Source: Fidelibacterota bacterium (GTDB lineage: Bacteria; Fidelibacterota; Marinisomatia; Marinisomatales; TCS55). From it: a stretch of 5,256 nucleotides of DNA. The notes under the pieces were generated by a model. It ran no database searches, was not told the origin of the DNA, and was given only the letters and a program-made list of their open reading frames with translations. Numbering within the stretch: position 1 is the first letter of the stretch; every line of letters starts with the position of its first letter. Positions 1-5,256 of this stretch are shown here, piece after piece. Location: assembly GCA_002713385.1 (NCBI GenBank), contig PAWC01000043.1, positions 1-5,256 on the forward strand, in the 5' to 3' direction. A program made the position numbers and the translations under genes.

Positions 1-954
1 TCGGTAATGGTTCTCCAGTTCAGTCCACTGAATATCAATGCCGACAAACTCCCATTCCGATCCTCGAGCCAATTCAGCTTCGAGAGCTTTTTTACCGATA
101 AAATCTTTCTTCTTCATTTTTACGGCCCACCCAAGTCCCAGTTCATAGGGGGAAGATTTCCTGGTCTCAACAATGGCGTGGCGTGATGAAATATAATCTA
201 CATCCAGTAGGATTAGTCCCGCTTCTATGCGTGCCATATCCAGCGCTTGTAGTCCGGTGGGTGTAATACCGAAAGGCTTGCCCTTATCCATGAACAAATC
301 CCAGACGGACAGTGCATCATTCGAATCCATCCAGATTTCGTAACCAAGATCGCCTGTGTAACCAGTACGGGAAATAGATACAGGTATATCACCGAATCGG
401 GTTTCCATCATCCAGAAAAACTTGAGATTATCTAAAGTATCGCTGGCGATGAAATTTAAAATAGTCCTGGAGTTGGGTCCCTGCAGGGCAAGAGCAGCAG
501 TGGTTTTTGAATCATCGGTAATGGTTAAATCCATTCCAATCGCATTGGTTTCAATCCATTCTAAATTGGGTTCAGCACTGGTAATGCGAAATTTTTGATC
601 GGTTAATCGCTGTACCGTGCCATCGTCGATCTGTTTGCCGTTTTCATCGCACCAGGGGGTGTACATAACCTGACCAACCTTGCAGATACCGATATTCCGC
701 GTCACCATGCGATCTAAAAAGGGCTGAGCAGCTGGACCTTCAATGATGTATTTGTATAAAGGTGTGATGTCTAAAAGAGCGGCTTTGGTGCGGATGGCGA
801 AATATTCATTCTCGTGGGTCAGTTCATAATTGGTGGCCGCAAGATAACCGGACCATCGGCGCCACTCCTGGGATTCATTCAGCTCGGATGTCCGCTCAAA
901 AAATGGCGATAACTTAAGTTGGGTGTGGGCGGTGAACTGATTGCCGTAATTCAT
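1..954 (-). CDS. GcvT-family folate-dependent aminomethyltransferase-like protein, C-terminus cut off by window edge
   Basis: The reading frame is open for 318 codons from ATG at 954-952 to base 1 with no stop. Family members take a methylene or methyl group from an N-methyl or aminomethyl donor to tetrahydrofolate in the cytoplasm. The N-terminal GcvT fold is clear: residues 36-69 match the family opening (ending LLDITPLYKY), an Asp pair at 110-111 sits where T-protein has its catalytic Asp, LQGPNSR is at 157-163, and SRTGYTGDLGYEI at 195-207 is a family hallmark. GLQALDMARIEAGL (234-247) and the start of the C-terminal barrel with DFIGKKAL (284-291) follow. Full-length relatives are roughly 360-380 residues, so about 50-70 are missing. 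The ATG overlaps the upstream TGA as ATGA and has no Shine-Dalgarno site, so translation is probably coupled. The N-terminus before residue 36 is longer than in true T-protein, and no GcvH or GcvP lies here. I therefore read it as a GcvT-like enzyme with another donor, not glycine-cleavage GcvT. The family is secure; the substrate is unknown. Confidence 0.85.
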   Translation of the reverse strand, partial: MNYGNQFTAHTQLKLSPFFERTSELNESQEWRRWSGYLAATNYELTHENEYFAIRTKAALLDITPLYKYIIEGPAAQPFLDRMVTRNIGICKVGQVMYTPWCDENGKQIDDGTVQRLTDQKFRITSAEPNLEWIETNAIGMDLTITDDSKTTAALALQGPNSRTILNFIASDTLDNLKFFWMMETRFGDIPVSISRTGYTGDLGYEIWMDSNDALSVWDLFMDKGKPFGITPTGLQALDMARIEAGLILLDVDYISSRHAIVETRKSSPYELGLGWAVKMKKKDFIGKKALEAELARGSEWEFVGIDIQWTELENHYR

Positions 955-1850
955 GATACTGATCGTAAAAAGGGTCGTGTTAAACAGGTGGGACCACCTG
1001 CACCTTTTTGGGAAATTTCTGATCCATCGTAGGTATGGACTTCCACATCTTCCGCTTCTAATCTGCTCTGTGTGATAGGGTTACCCTCGATCATGATGCA
1101 TTTTCGTGGCGCCATTGTCAAAACATTGCAGCCCATGGAATCATATTCTTCATCGGGAACTTCCACCAGATTGATTCCACGCTCAATTAAATACTGGCGA
1201 AACGAAACAGAAAGCAAGCGAGAGTAGACCAGGTAAAGATCATGATCAATGGGGCTCACATTGCTCATTAAGTGCATGCATCCACCAGGACCGGTCCAGT
1301 GGGGGAGTGAAACTGAAATAACTTCATCCACCAAATTACCCAATAGTTCCCTCAACTGCCGAATCCCTTCTGCATTAGAACGATAACCTTCACCAATGGC
1401 AACGGTGCGTTCATCGATCCACACCACATCGCCACCTTCCAGGGTTCCGGGTGCTTCAATCCGACCGAGAATTGGAACATCGATTGATTGAAAATAGTTT
1501 TCCATTGCTGCTGATTCCGGTAACCGGTCCTTTTTCCCCATGGTGCAGAGAATCACTCCGCCGTTGGTAACAACACAGGGGTCATGGGTATAGATTGAAT
1601 CAAGAGATATGGTATCGTCTGCGGGTAAAAAATGAATTTCTGCACCAGAAGATTTTATAAGTTCCACAAAGTGATCATAATCAGCTTGGGCTTTTTCGAA
1701 ATCTGGGATACCAAAATAATTCAGCAGGGGAGATTGCTCGTTTACCGTGACCTGATTTTGATAGGCATTCTTTGGATGTTTGATCAAAATTCGCCGGATT
1801 GGGTCCACCATATTCTGGCAACCGAACAAATTATTCAATTGACCCTCCAC
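951..1850 (-). CDS. Amidinotransferase-fold guanidino hydrolase (dimethylargininase / arginine deiminase-like)
   Basis: This is a cytoplasmic enzyme of the family that attacks guanidino carbons through a Cys-His pair. Dimethylargininase converts N-methylarginines to citrulline plus methylamine; arginine deiminase gives citrulline plus ammonia. Numbering from the GTG at 1850, the visible active-site elements are THDP (Asp90), LEGGD (137-141), Arg157 in GEGYRSN, His193 in CMHLMSN, GCNVL (240-244) and nucleophile Cys289 in GAGGPTCLTRP. At up to 299 residues it lacks the extra helical domain of the roughly 400-residue arginine deiminases and fits the dimethylargininase size class. The start is unsettled. 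GTG at 1850 has no ribosome site; TTG at 1838 has GGAGGG 4 bases upstream; ATG at 1811 would delete FGCQNM, which I believe is conserved in this subfamily. The coordinates give the longest reading; TTG 1838 is at least as likely. It overlaps the deacylase gene upstream (20 or 8 bases) and the GcvT-like gene downstream (4 bases). Substrate specificity cannot be decided from sequence alone. Confidence 0.85.
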   Translation of the reverse strand: MEGQLNNLFGCQNMVDPIRRILIKHPKNAYQNQVTVNEQSPLLNYFGIPDFEKAQADYDHFVELIKSSGAEIHFLPADDTISLDSIYTHDPCVVTNGGVILCTMGKKDRLPESAAMENYFQSIDVPILGRIEAPGTLEGGDVVWIDERTVAIGEGYRSNAEGIRQLRELLGNLVDEVISVSLPHWTGPGGCMHLMSNVSPIDHDLYLVYSRLLSVSFRQYLIERGINLVEVPDEEYDSMGCNVLTMAPRKCIMIEGNPITQSRLEAEDVEVHTYDGSEISQKGAGGPTCLTRPFLRSVS

Positions 1851-3102
1851 ACCAATTCATAATCATGTTAGCGATAGTTTCCGCACACAATAAAACTTCA
1901 TCTATCTCAACATATTCATTAATAGAATGAGCCTGACTCACGTCTCCTGGTCCGAAAAGAACTGCCGGAATTTTACAGTAATTGGTAAACAGAGCCATAT
2001 CCGCGGCATAGGTTACGCCTTCAATCGTTGGTTCTTGCCCTGTAGATCGTGAATAGCATTTAGCAAGCGATTGAATGAAGGGATGGTTTGGATCCGTATA
2101 TCCTGATTCGTACTGGCCCTCAAACCATTCTACAACGGGCGGGTGATTTTTCAGCCATTCATCCTTTACAGCCGCTTCATAGATATTCGATTCAAAAGCT
2201 TTTCGGGCATCACCGACTGCTTCTCCGGGAAAAATTCCAAAACGGCCCTCCACAACGACCGTATCAGGTACGGATGAATGCCAATCGCCCCCTTGAATTG
2301 TGCCCAGGTTTATCGGCGCTGCCTGGGCATAGGATTTATAATATTCATTTTGAAAGGTCTCATTCCTTTTTTGCTCAAATTCCAAAATAGATTGATGGAT
2401 CAAATTTGTTTTTTCAATAGCGCTGACGCCTTCCCAGCGCATGGCACCGTGGGTCGCTTTTCCGGAGATGGTTAACCGGAAATTGAGTGCACCTGAATGT
2501 AGGGGACAAATATTCAATGAAGTAGGCTCTAAAATGACAGCTCCGTCGGCCGTGTAACCTTTTATAACATTTGCCAGGGTACCGCAACTACCGGATTCCT
2601 CACCCACCACCGATTGCACCATTACATCTCCATTGGGTTTAAATCCAATTTCCTGAAGAATTTGAATCGCAAATATTCCTGAAGCCAATCCAGCTTTCAT
2701 ATCGCAGGAACCCCGGCCATAAATCCGGTCGTTTTTGATCGCCCCAGACCAAGGCGATTCATCCCAGAGTTCAAACGAACCGGTAGGCACTACATCCACA
2801 TGACCATTGAGAATGAGGGATTTACCCTTACCTTTGTTTTTCCAATTTCCAACAACATTATACCGGGAATCAGGGGAATAACCGTCATCATTGAATGCCG
2901 GATGGCCTTTTAATTCATTAAAATGAACAGGCACTTTTTCCGCATCAAGACCGAGAGATTCGAGTTTTTTTAAAATAATGGTTTGCACCTCATGTTCATC
3001 ATTGGCCAGACTCGGTGACTGGATGATTTGTTGAATGAATGCAATAATCTCTTCTCGCATGCCATCAACAGTGGAATTGATTATTGTTTGGCGATCAACC
3101 AT
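1831..3102 (-). CDS. M20-family metallo-deacylase, ArgE/DapE type
   Basis: A cytoplasmic di-metal hydrolase that removes an acyl group from the amino nitrogen of an amino acid or similar small molecule. It has 423 residues from ATG at 3102, the usual length for this family. Metal and catalytic residues are complete: His101 and Asp103 in LNGHVDVVP, bridging Asp134 in GRGSCDMKAG, the catalytic/metal pair Glu168-Glu169 in VVGEESGS, Glu192 in ILEPTS, and His392 in AHSINEYVEI. His218 in the lid/dimerisation domain (SGKATHG) is also present, and WHSSVPD follows at 274-280. I prefer ATG 3102 over an ATG at 3138: the family-typical N-terminus begins here, GGAA precedes it, and the longer start would overlap the permease by 44 bases and add a hydrophobic tail. 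The overlap with the permease end is 8 bases. Acetylornithine deacetylase, succinyl-diaminopimelate desuccinylase and formyl-aminopyrimidine deformylase share these motifs. The neighbouring guanidino hydrolase favours an N-acyl-arginine or N-acyl-citrulline-like substrate, which is inference. Confidence 0.88.
   Translation of the reverse strand: MVDRQTIINSTVDGMREEIIAFIQQIIQSPSLANDEHEVQTIILKKLESLGLDAEKVPVHFNELKGHPAFNDDGYSPDSRYNVVGNWKNKGKGKSLILNGHVDVVPTGSFELWDESPWSGAIKNDRIYGRGSCDMKAGLASGIFAIQILQEIGFKPNGDVMVQSVVGEESGSCGTLANVIKGYTADGAVILEPTSLNICPLHSGALNFRLTISGKATHGAMRWEGVSAIEKTNLIHQSILEFEQKRNETFQNEYYKSYAQAAPINLGTIQGGDWHSSVPDTVVVEGRFGIFPGEAVGDARKAFESNIYEAAVKDEWLKNHPPVVEWFEGQYESGYTDPNHPFIQSLAKCYSRSTGQEPTIEGVTYAADMALFTNYCKIPAVLFGPGDVSQAHSINEYVEIDEVLLCAETIANMIMNWCGGSIE
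1843..1848 (-). promoter_or_regulatory. Strong Shine-Dalgarno-like GGAGGG inside the guanidino hydrolase 5' end
   Basis: On the minus strand GGAGGG (1848-1843) is followed, after four bases (TCAA), by TTG at 1838-1836, in frame with the guanidino hydrolase. It is too far (about 30 bases) to serve ATG 1811, and it lies downstream of GTG 1850. If used, the protein starts (M)NNLFGCQNM and overlaps the deacylase stop by 8 bases, the same overlap as at the permease-deacylase junction. This supports TTG 1838 as the real start but does not prove it. Confidence 0.55.
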
Positions 3103-4420
3103 TTTTTTTCCAATAATAATAAAAAGGAATACCAGCAAGTATGATTACTGTGCCTACGATAGCGTCCCGAGGTGCTTCCATGATGGTATTGATAGTTAGA
3201 AATATGGCAAACAGAATAAAAATAATGGGTATCCAAGGATAACCCGGTGTTTTGTAAGGTCGTTCCAAATTGGGTCTTTTATTGCGCAAAATGATGACAG
3301 CTCCAGCAGACATAGCATAAAAGATCCAAGAAGCGAAAATAATATAGGTAATTAGTTGATTAAATGTTCCTGAAAGTGCAAGTACGCATGCCCATATACA
3401 TTGGATAATCAATGAATTTGAAGGTGATTTGAATTTTGGATGAATTTGTGCTGCCAGTTTAAAAAATAGTTTGTCTTTTGCCATGGCATAATTGATTCTT
3501 GCACTGGTAAGAATGCCGCCATTCATGGCTCCGAGAAGGGAGATTAAAATAATAATGGTTATAAAATCTGCACCTTTTTCATCTAAAAATACTTTAGCGG
3601 AATCTGAAGCGACTAAATTCGATGAAACCATACCATCCAAACCTAATGTATAAATAAAAATAAAATTTATTAGCAGGTAAACTGATGTTACGATAATTAT
3701 GCAAAATAATAATGAAAGGGGAATGTTCCGCCCTGGGTTTTTTATTTCACCCGCAATGTATGTCACAAATATCCATCCATCATAAGTCCAAAGTACAGAT
3801 ACCATAGCCAATCCTAAGGGCCCAATCAGGTTGCGTGATGTTTTATCTGAAAAGACAGGTTCCAGGTTAGATGTTGATCCGCCATCCAATATAAATCCTA
3901 AAGTAATAATTCCAAGAATAGCACCTATTTTTAGAAGAGTAAATAGGTTTTGGAATCGTGCTCCTGATTTAACATCTAGGATATTCAGAGTAGTTAATAT
4001 GATTACAGACCCCATGGCAATACCTTTAATTTCCCAATCTGATAGAGAAACAAAATGCTCAAGATATTCAGCAAAAGCGACACCTATCGCAGCAATAGCT
4101 GATGTATTAATCACTGCCACCGCCGACCAGCCATATAAGTAACCCCACATGGGGCCGTAAGCTTCACTCAAGTAAACATATTGACCACCAGCCCGAGGCA
4201 TAGCAGCCCCCAGTTCAGCCACAGACAAAGCGCCAAACAGACTGACAACACCACCTAGTATCCAGACAGTCATAATCAGGGATGTTGATCCAGCCAATAA
4301 AGCAATAGTCGCAGGGACCATAAATATACCAGACCCAATAATACCACCTGCGTTGATCATTGTGGCATCAAACAGCGAAAGAACACGTTCGAGTTTTATT
4401 GGTTGAGAGGAAGAGTCCAT
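3095..4420 (-). CDS. APC-superfamily amino acid permease (LAT-like)
   Basis: A cytoplasmic-membrane amino acid transporter of about 12 helices. Numbered from ATG at 4420 (441 residues), it shows the broken first helix GGIIGSGIF (25-33), the helix 2-3 region with PRAGGQYVYL (75-84) and LYGW (95-98), the helix 6 signature YDGWIFVTYIAGEIKNP (213-229), and the C-terminal RPYKTPGYPWIP (387-398). These fit the LAT / serine-threonine exchanger branch, whose members carry neutral or cationic amino acids by exchange or symport. An in-frame ATG at 4510 would add 30 residues, but family proteins begin shortly before the LSLFDAT stretch, and the added stretch contains a terminator-like hairpin, so I chose 4420. 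Neither start has a good Shine-Dalgarno site: at 4510 an AGGA lies only 2 bases away, and at 4420 there is none. It is the first gene of the operon, and its TGA lies inside the next gene's start region (8-base overlap). Its middle part looks AT-richer than the downstream genes. Substrate is not readable from sequence; the enzymes downstream suggest an arginine-type amino acid. Confidence 0.88.
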   Translation of the reverse strand: MDSSSQPIKLERVLSLFDATMINAGGIIGSGIFMVPATIALLAGSTSLIMTVWILGGVVSLFGALSVAELGAAMPRAGGQYVYLSEAYGPMWGYLYGWSAVAVINTSAIAAIGVAFAEYLEHFVSLSDWEIKGIAMGSVIILTTLNILDVKSGARFQNLFTLLKIGAILGIITLGFILDGGSTSNLEPVFSDKTSRNLIGPLGLAMVSVLWTYDGWIFVTYIAGEIKNPGRNIPLSLLFCIIIVTSVYLLINFIFIYTLGLDGMVSSNLVASDSAKVFLDEKGADFITIIILISLLGAMNGGILTSARINYAMAKDKLFFKLAAQIHPKFKSPSNSLIIQCIWACVLALSGTFNQLITYIIFASWIFYAMSAGAVIILRNKRPNLERPYKTPGYPWIPIIFILFAIFLTINTIMEAPRDAIVGTVIILAGIPFYYYWKKNG

Positions 4421-4461
4421 CAGAACTGGGAGTTTATGAAATTCTGTAAGGTGATCCCAAC

Positions 4462-4490
4462 AAAGAAAAAGGGCAGTATTAAATGCCCTT
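4462..4490 (-). terminator. Terminator-like hairpin in the permease leader (possible attenuator)
   Basis: On the minus strand, arms AAGGGCA (4490-4484) and TGCCCTT (4475-4469) form a perfect 7-bp stem around an 8-base loop. Further T-rich sequence (TTTCTTT, 4468-4462) follows. This is the layout of an intrinsic terminator pointing toward the permease, about 40-70 bases before ATG 4420. No gene ends upstream on this strand, so it would act in the operon's own leader as an attenuator or mRNA-stabilising structure. The stem is short and the U-tract is interrupted by one C, so termination may be weak. Confidence 0.4.
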
Positions 4491-4715
4491 AAATAAGTGT
4501 GCAAAAACATGTTCCTGGCATAATCAGGCCACGTTAATAAAAAAATATTGACTGTCCTGCTAAATTAGTTTTGCTTAATGGGTTTAGTTTTCAATGCTGG
4601 CGAAACACAACAGACTGGTGAACCTGTGTTTTTATTTCAATTTATATATTTGATCAAGCATGTTAATAAGATTTTTGTTTAACAACAATAGCCTACGATT
4701 GTATTATCAATTTAT

Positions 4716-4729
4716 TTTGCAATTGCAAA
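4716..4729. promoter_or_regulatory. Perfect 14-bp palindrome, candidate operator
   Basis: TTTGCAATTGCAAA reads the same on both strands without a spacer. It sits about 115 bases before the plus-strand start and about 300 before the permease start, in the shared regulatory region. Its size and symmetry suit a dimeric transcription factor. I cannot name the regulator. AT-rich sequence makes palindromes easier by chance, although the two GC steps reduce that. Confidence 0.4.
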
Positions 4730-4766
4730 TCTTTCGTTTACCTGTTCATAAAAAATTCAAAACTGC

Positions 4767-4788
4767 TTTAAATGAATAGTCATTAAAA
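4767..4788. promoter_or_regulatory. Imperfect inverted repeat next to the plus-strand promoter
   Basis: Arms TTTAAATGA (4767-4775) and TCATTAAAA (4780-4788) are complementary at 8 of 9 positions across a 4-base spacer. The repeat lies where the -35 element of a promoter using the 4795 -10 box would fall, a usual place for a repressor or activator site. Its spacing does not match the ArgR, FNR or CRP consensus as I know them. The regulator is unknown and the site may be chance in AT-rich DNA. Confidence 0.3.
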
Positions 4789-4794
4789 TATGTG

Positions 4795-4800
4795 TATATT
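4795..4800 (+). promoter_or_regulatory. Possible -10 box for the EHP-repeat gene
   Basis: TATATT matches TATAAT at five of six positions and lies about 30 bases before the ATG, which would give a short leader. No good -35 element sits 16-18 bases upstream; instead the inverted repeat at 4767-4788 occupies that space. An overlapping TATTAT at 4797-4802 is an equal alternative. Confidence 0.35.
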
Positions 4801-4819
4801 ATATTTTAAATAACCAAAT

Positions 4820-4823
4820 AGGA
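4820..4823 (+). promoter_or_regulatory. Ribosome binding site AGGA for the EHP-repeat gene
   Basis: AGGA ends 7 bases before the ATG at 4831, which is good spacing. Three ATGs follow: 4827 (another frame, only 3 bases from AGGA), 4831 and 4834 (same frame). The spacing selects 4831, with 4834 as the alternative (10 bases). The choice changes the protein by one Met only. Confidence 0.65.
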
Positions 4824-4830
4824 AAAATGA

Positions 4831-5256
4831 ATGATGAAAACTCTAATCAATCGCTGGGTCGGAATCTGTATATTACTTTTTTTTGTAATGCCTGGTTTTA
4901 CCCAGGAGCATCCTTCCGAACACCCTTCTGAACATCCTTCTGAACACCCTACAAAAGTAACCTCTACACCCATCACGAAGGATAATCTTGCTGAGGCTGT
5001 TGTTCAGTATGTTAAATCGCATCGGACTCGAGTGGGTGAATCTCGTCGGAACATGAAATTTATCGTGGAAGACCCAGAAACAGAGAAAAACCTCGAGCTG
5101 GTATTATTAAAAGTTCATAAAGACCGTTTATCTGCAGTTGGGGATGACCTGTATTTTGCTTGCGCTGACTTCGAAGCCAATGATAATAAAGTATATGATT
5201 TGGATGTATTTATGAATGGTAAGTCCGCTGAAGAATTGTCTTTCAGTAAATTCCTT
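4831..5256 (+). CDS. Small exported protein with EHP(S/T) repeats, function unknown, 3' end cut off
   Basis: An open frame of 142 codons runs from ATG 4831 to the window edge without a stop. Residues 1-8 carry basic residues (Lys3, Arg8), 10-20 are hydrophobic, and PGFTQ at 21-25 is a plausible cleavage zone, so it looks like a Sec signal peptide. Cys13 is not in a lipobox, so this is not an obvious lipoprotein. Four tandem Glu-His-Pro-(Ser/Thr) units follow at 26-41. Then comes a Thr-rich linker and a folded-looking domain from about residue 48 with LVLLKVHKDRLSAVGDD (84-100), YFACADFEAND (102-112) and YDLDVFMNG (116-124). From memory I have seen similar small secreted proteins with His-Pro-rich linkers in environmental bacteria, but I know no function. 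It probably acts in the periplasm or outside the cell. The His-rich repeat could bind metal, which is inference. It is divergent from the permease operon and may share control through the intergenic sites. Confidence 0.7.
   Translation, partial: MMKTLINRWVGICILLFFVMPGFTQEHPSEHPSEHPSEHPTKVTSTPITKDNLAEAVVQYVKSHRTRVGESRRNMKFIVEDPETEKNLELVLLKVHKDRLSAVGDDLYFACADFEANDNKVYDLDVFMNGKSAEELSFSKFL
4906..4953 (+). repeat. Four tandem 12-base units encoding EHP(S/S/S/T)
   Basis: Units at 4906-4917, 4918-4929, 4930-4941 and 4942-4953 each encode Glu-His-Pro plus Ser (Thr in the last). They differ mainly at third codon positions (GAG/GAA, CAT/CAC, TCC/TCT). The array therefore arose by duplication but is old enough to have collected silent changes while the peptide was kept. 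Confidence 0.85.

Larger units (their letters stand above)
1..4420 (-). other. Four-gene overlapping operon: permease, deacylase, guanidino hydrolase, GcvT-like
   Basis: All four genes lie on the minus strand and each junction overlaps: 3095-3102 (8 bases), 1831-1850 or 1831-1838 (20 or 8 bases), and 951-954 (4 bases, ATGA). No gap long enough for an internal promoter or terminator exists, so one transcript with coupled translation is the simplest reading. The operon continues beyond base 1, so further members may be missing from view. Functionally this is an importer plus three small-molecule enzymes acting on acyl, guanidino and one-carbon groups. Confidence 0.85.
4421..4830. other. Divergent intergenic region between permease operon and EHP-repeat gene
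   Basis: About 410 bases with no convincing gene, markedly AT-rich between about 4620 and 4830. It must contain the promoters for both directions. For the plus strand I see a plausible -10 box near 4795; for the operon I found no convincing -35/-10 pair. The notable contents are the hairpin at 4469-4490, the palindrome at 4716-4729 and the dyad at 4767-4788. I looked for T-box and glycine-riboswitch landmarks in the operon leader and recognised none. Confidence 0.8.

Noticed and set aside
1632..1862. Plus-strand open frame of 76 codons opposite the guanidino hydrolase
   Set aside because: It lies antisense to a gene with complete catalytic motifs, has no ribosome site of note and no recognisable protein character.
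2088..2475. Two overlapping plus-strand open frames opposite the M20 deacylase
   Set aside because: They are shadows of the deacylase; no motif, no start signal, and the opposite strand is clearly coding.
3103..3138. Upstream ATG at 3138 as start of the deacylase
   Set aside because: It adds a 12-residue hydrophobic stretch atypical for this cytoplasmic family and a 44-base overlap with the permease; ATG 3102 fits better.
3831..4142. Plus-strand open frame of 103 codons opposite the permease
   Set aside because: It is antisense to conserved transporter helices and has no protein-like features.
4589..4594. TTGAAA on the minus strand as -35 box of the operon promoter
   Set aside because: No acceptable -10 hexamer lies 16-18 bases downstream.
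4603..4631. Dyad AAACACA / TGTGTTT followed by a T-rich run on the plus strand, resembling a terminator
   Set aside because: The stem is only 7 weak base pairs with a 15-base loop, and no plus-strand gene ends upstream; likely chance in AT-rich DNA.
4650..4684. TTGATCAA palindrome and TGTTAA/TTAACA dyad in the intergenic region
   Set aside because: Short, AT-rich symmetric words are expected by chance here and match no regulator spacing I can justify.
4827..4932. Short open frame from the first ATG after AGGA
   Set aside because: It is out of frame with the signal peptide, only 3 bases from AGGA, and ends after 34 codons; the frame from 4831 explains the region.

Overview
The window holds one tightly packed minus-strand operon of four metabolic genes, a divergent AT-rich intergenic region, and the 5' part of a plus-strand gene for a small exported protein. 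Two genes run off the window: the last operon gene at base 1 and the exported protein at base 5256. I see no rRNA, tRNA, CRISPR array, insertion sequence or phage gene.

The operon reads right to left: an APC-superfamily amino acid permease (3095-4420), an M20-family metallo-deacylase of the ArgE/DapE type (1831-3102), an amidinotransferase-fold guanidino hydrolase related to dimethylargininase and arginine deiminase (951-1850), and a folate-dependent GcvT-type aminomethyltransferase (1-954, C-terminus missing). Every junction overlaps: 8 bases, then 8 or 20 bases depending on the start used, then 4 bases (ATGA). This points to one mRNA with coupled translation. The set suggests import of an amino acid-like compound, removal of an acyl group, hydrolysis of a guanidino group, and transfer of a one-carbon unit to tetrahydrofolate. 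A catabolic route for acylated or N-methylated arginine-type compounds would explain all four, but the substrate is inference.

The region between the divergent genes (about 4421-4830) is AT-rich. It contains a terminator-like hairpin in the permease leader (4469-4490), a perfect 14-bp palindrome (4716-4729), and an imperfect dyad (4767-4788) just before a possible -10 box for the plus-strand gene. The plus-strand gene (4831 onward) encodes a signal peptide, four tandem Glu-His-Pro-(Ser/Thr) repeats, and a conserved-looking domain that I cannot name functionally.

The organism is a bacterium of moderate GC content, with ATG starts, some near-consensus Shine-Dalgarno sites and overlapping genes. 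The style of the GcvT-like, dimethylargininase-like and EHP-repeat proteins resembles uncultured marine lineages such as Ca. Marinimicrobia (SAR406). That is an impression from memory and not something the sequence proves.
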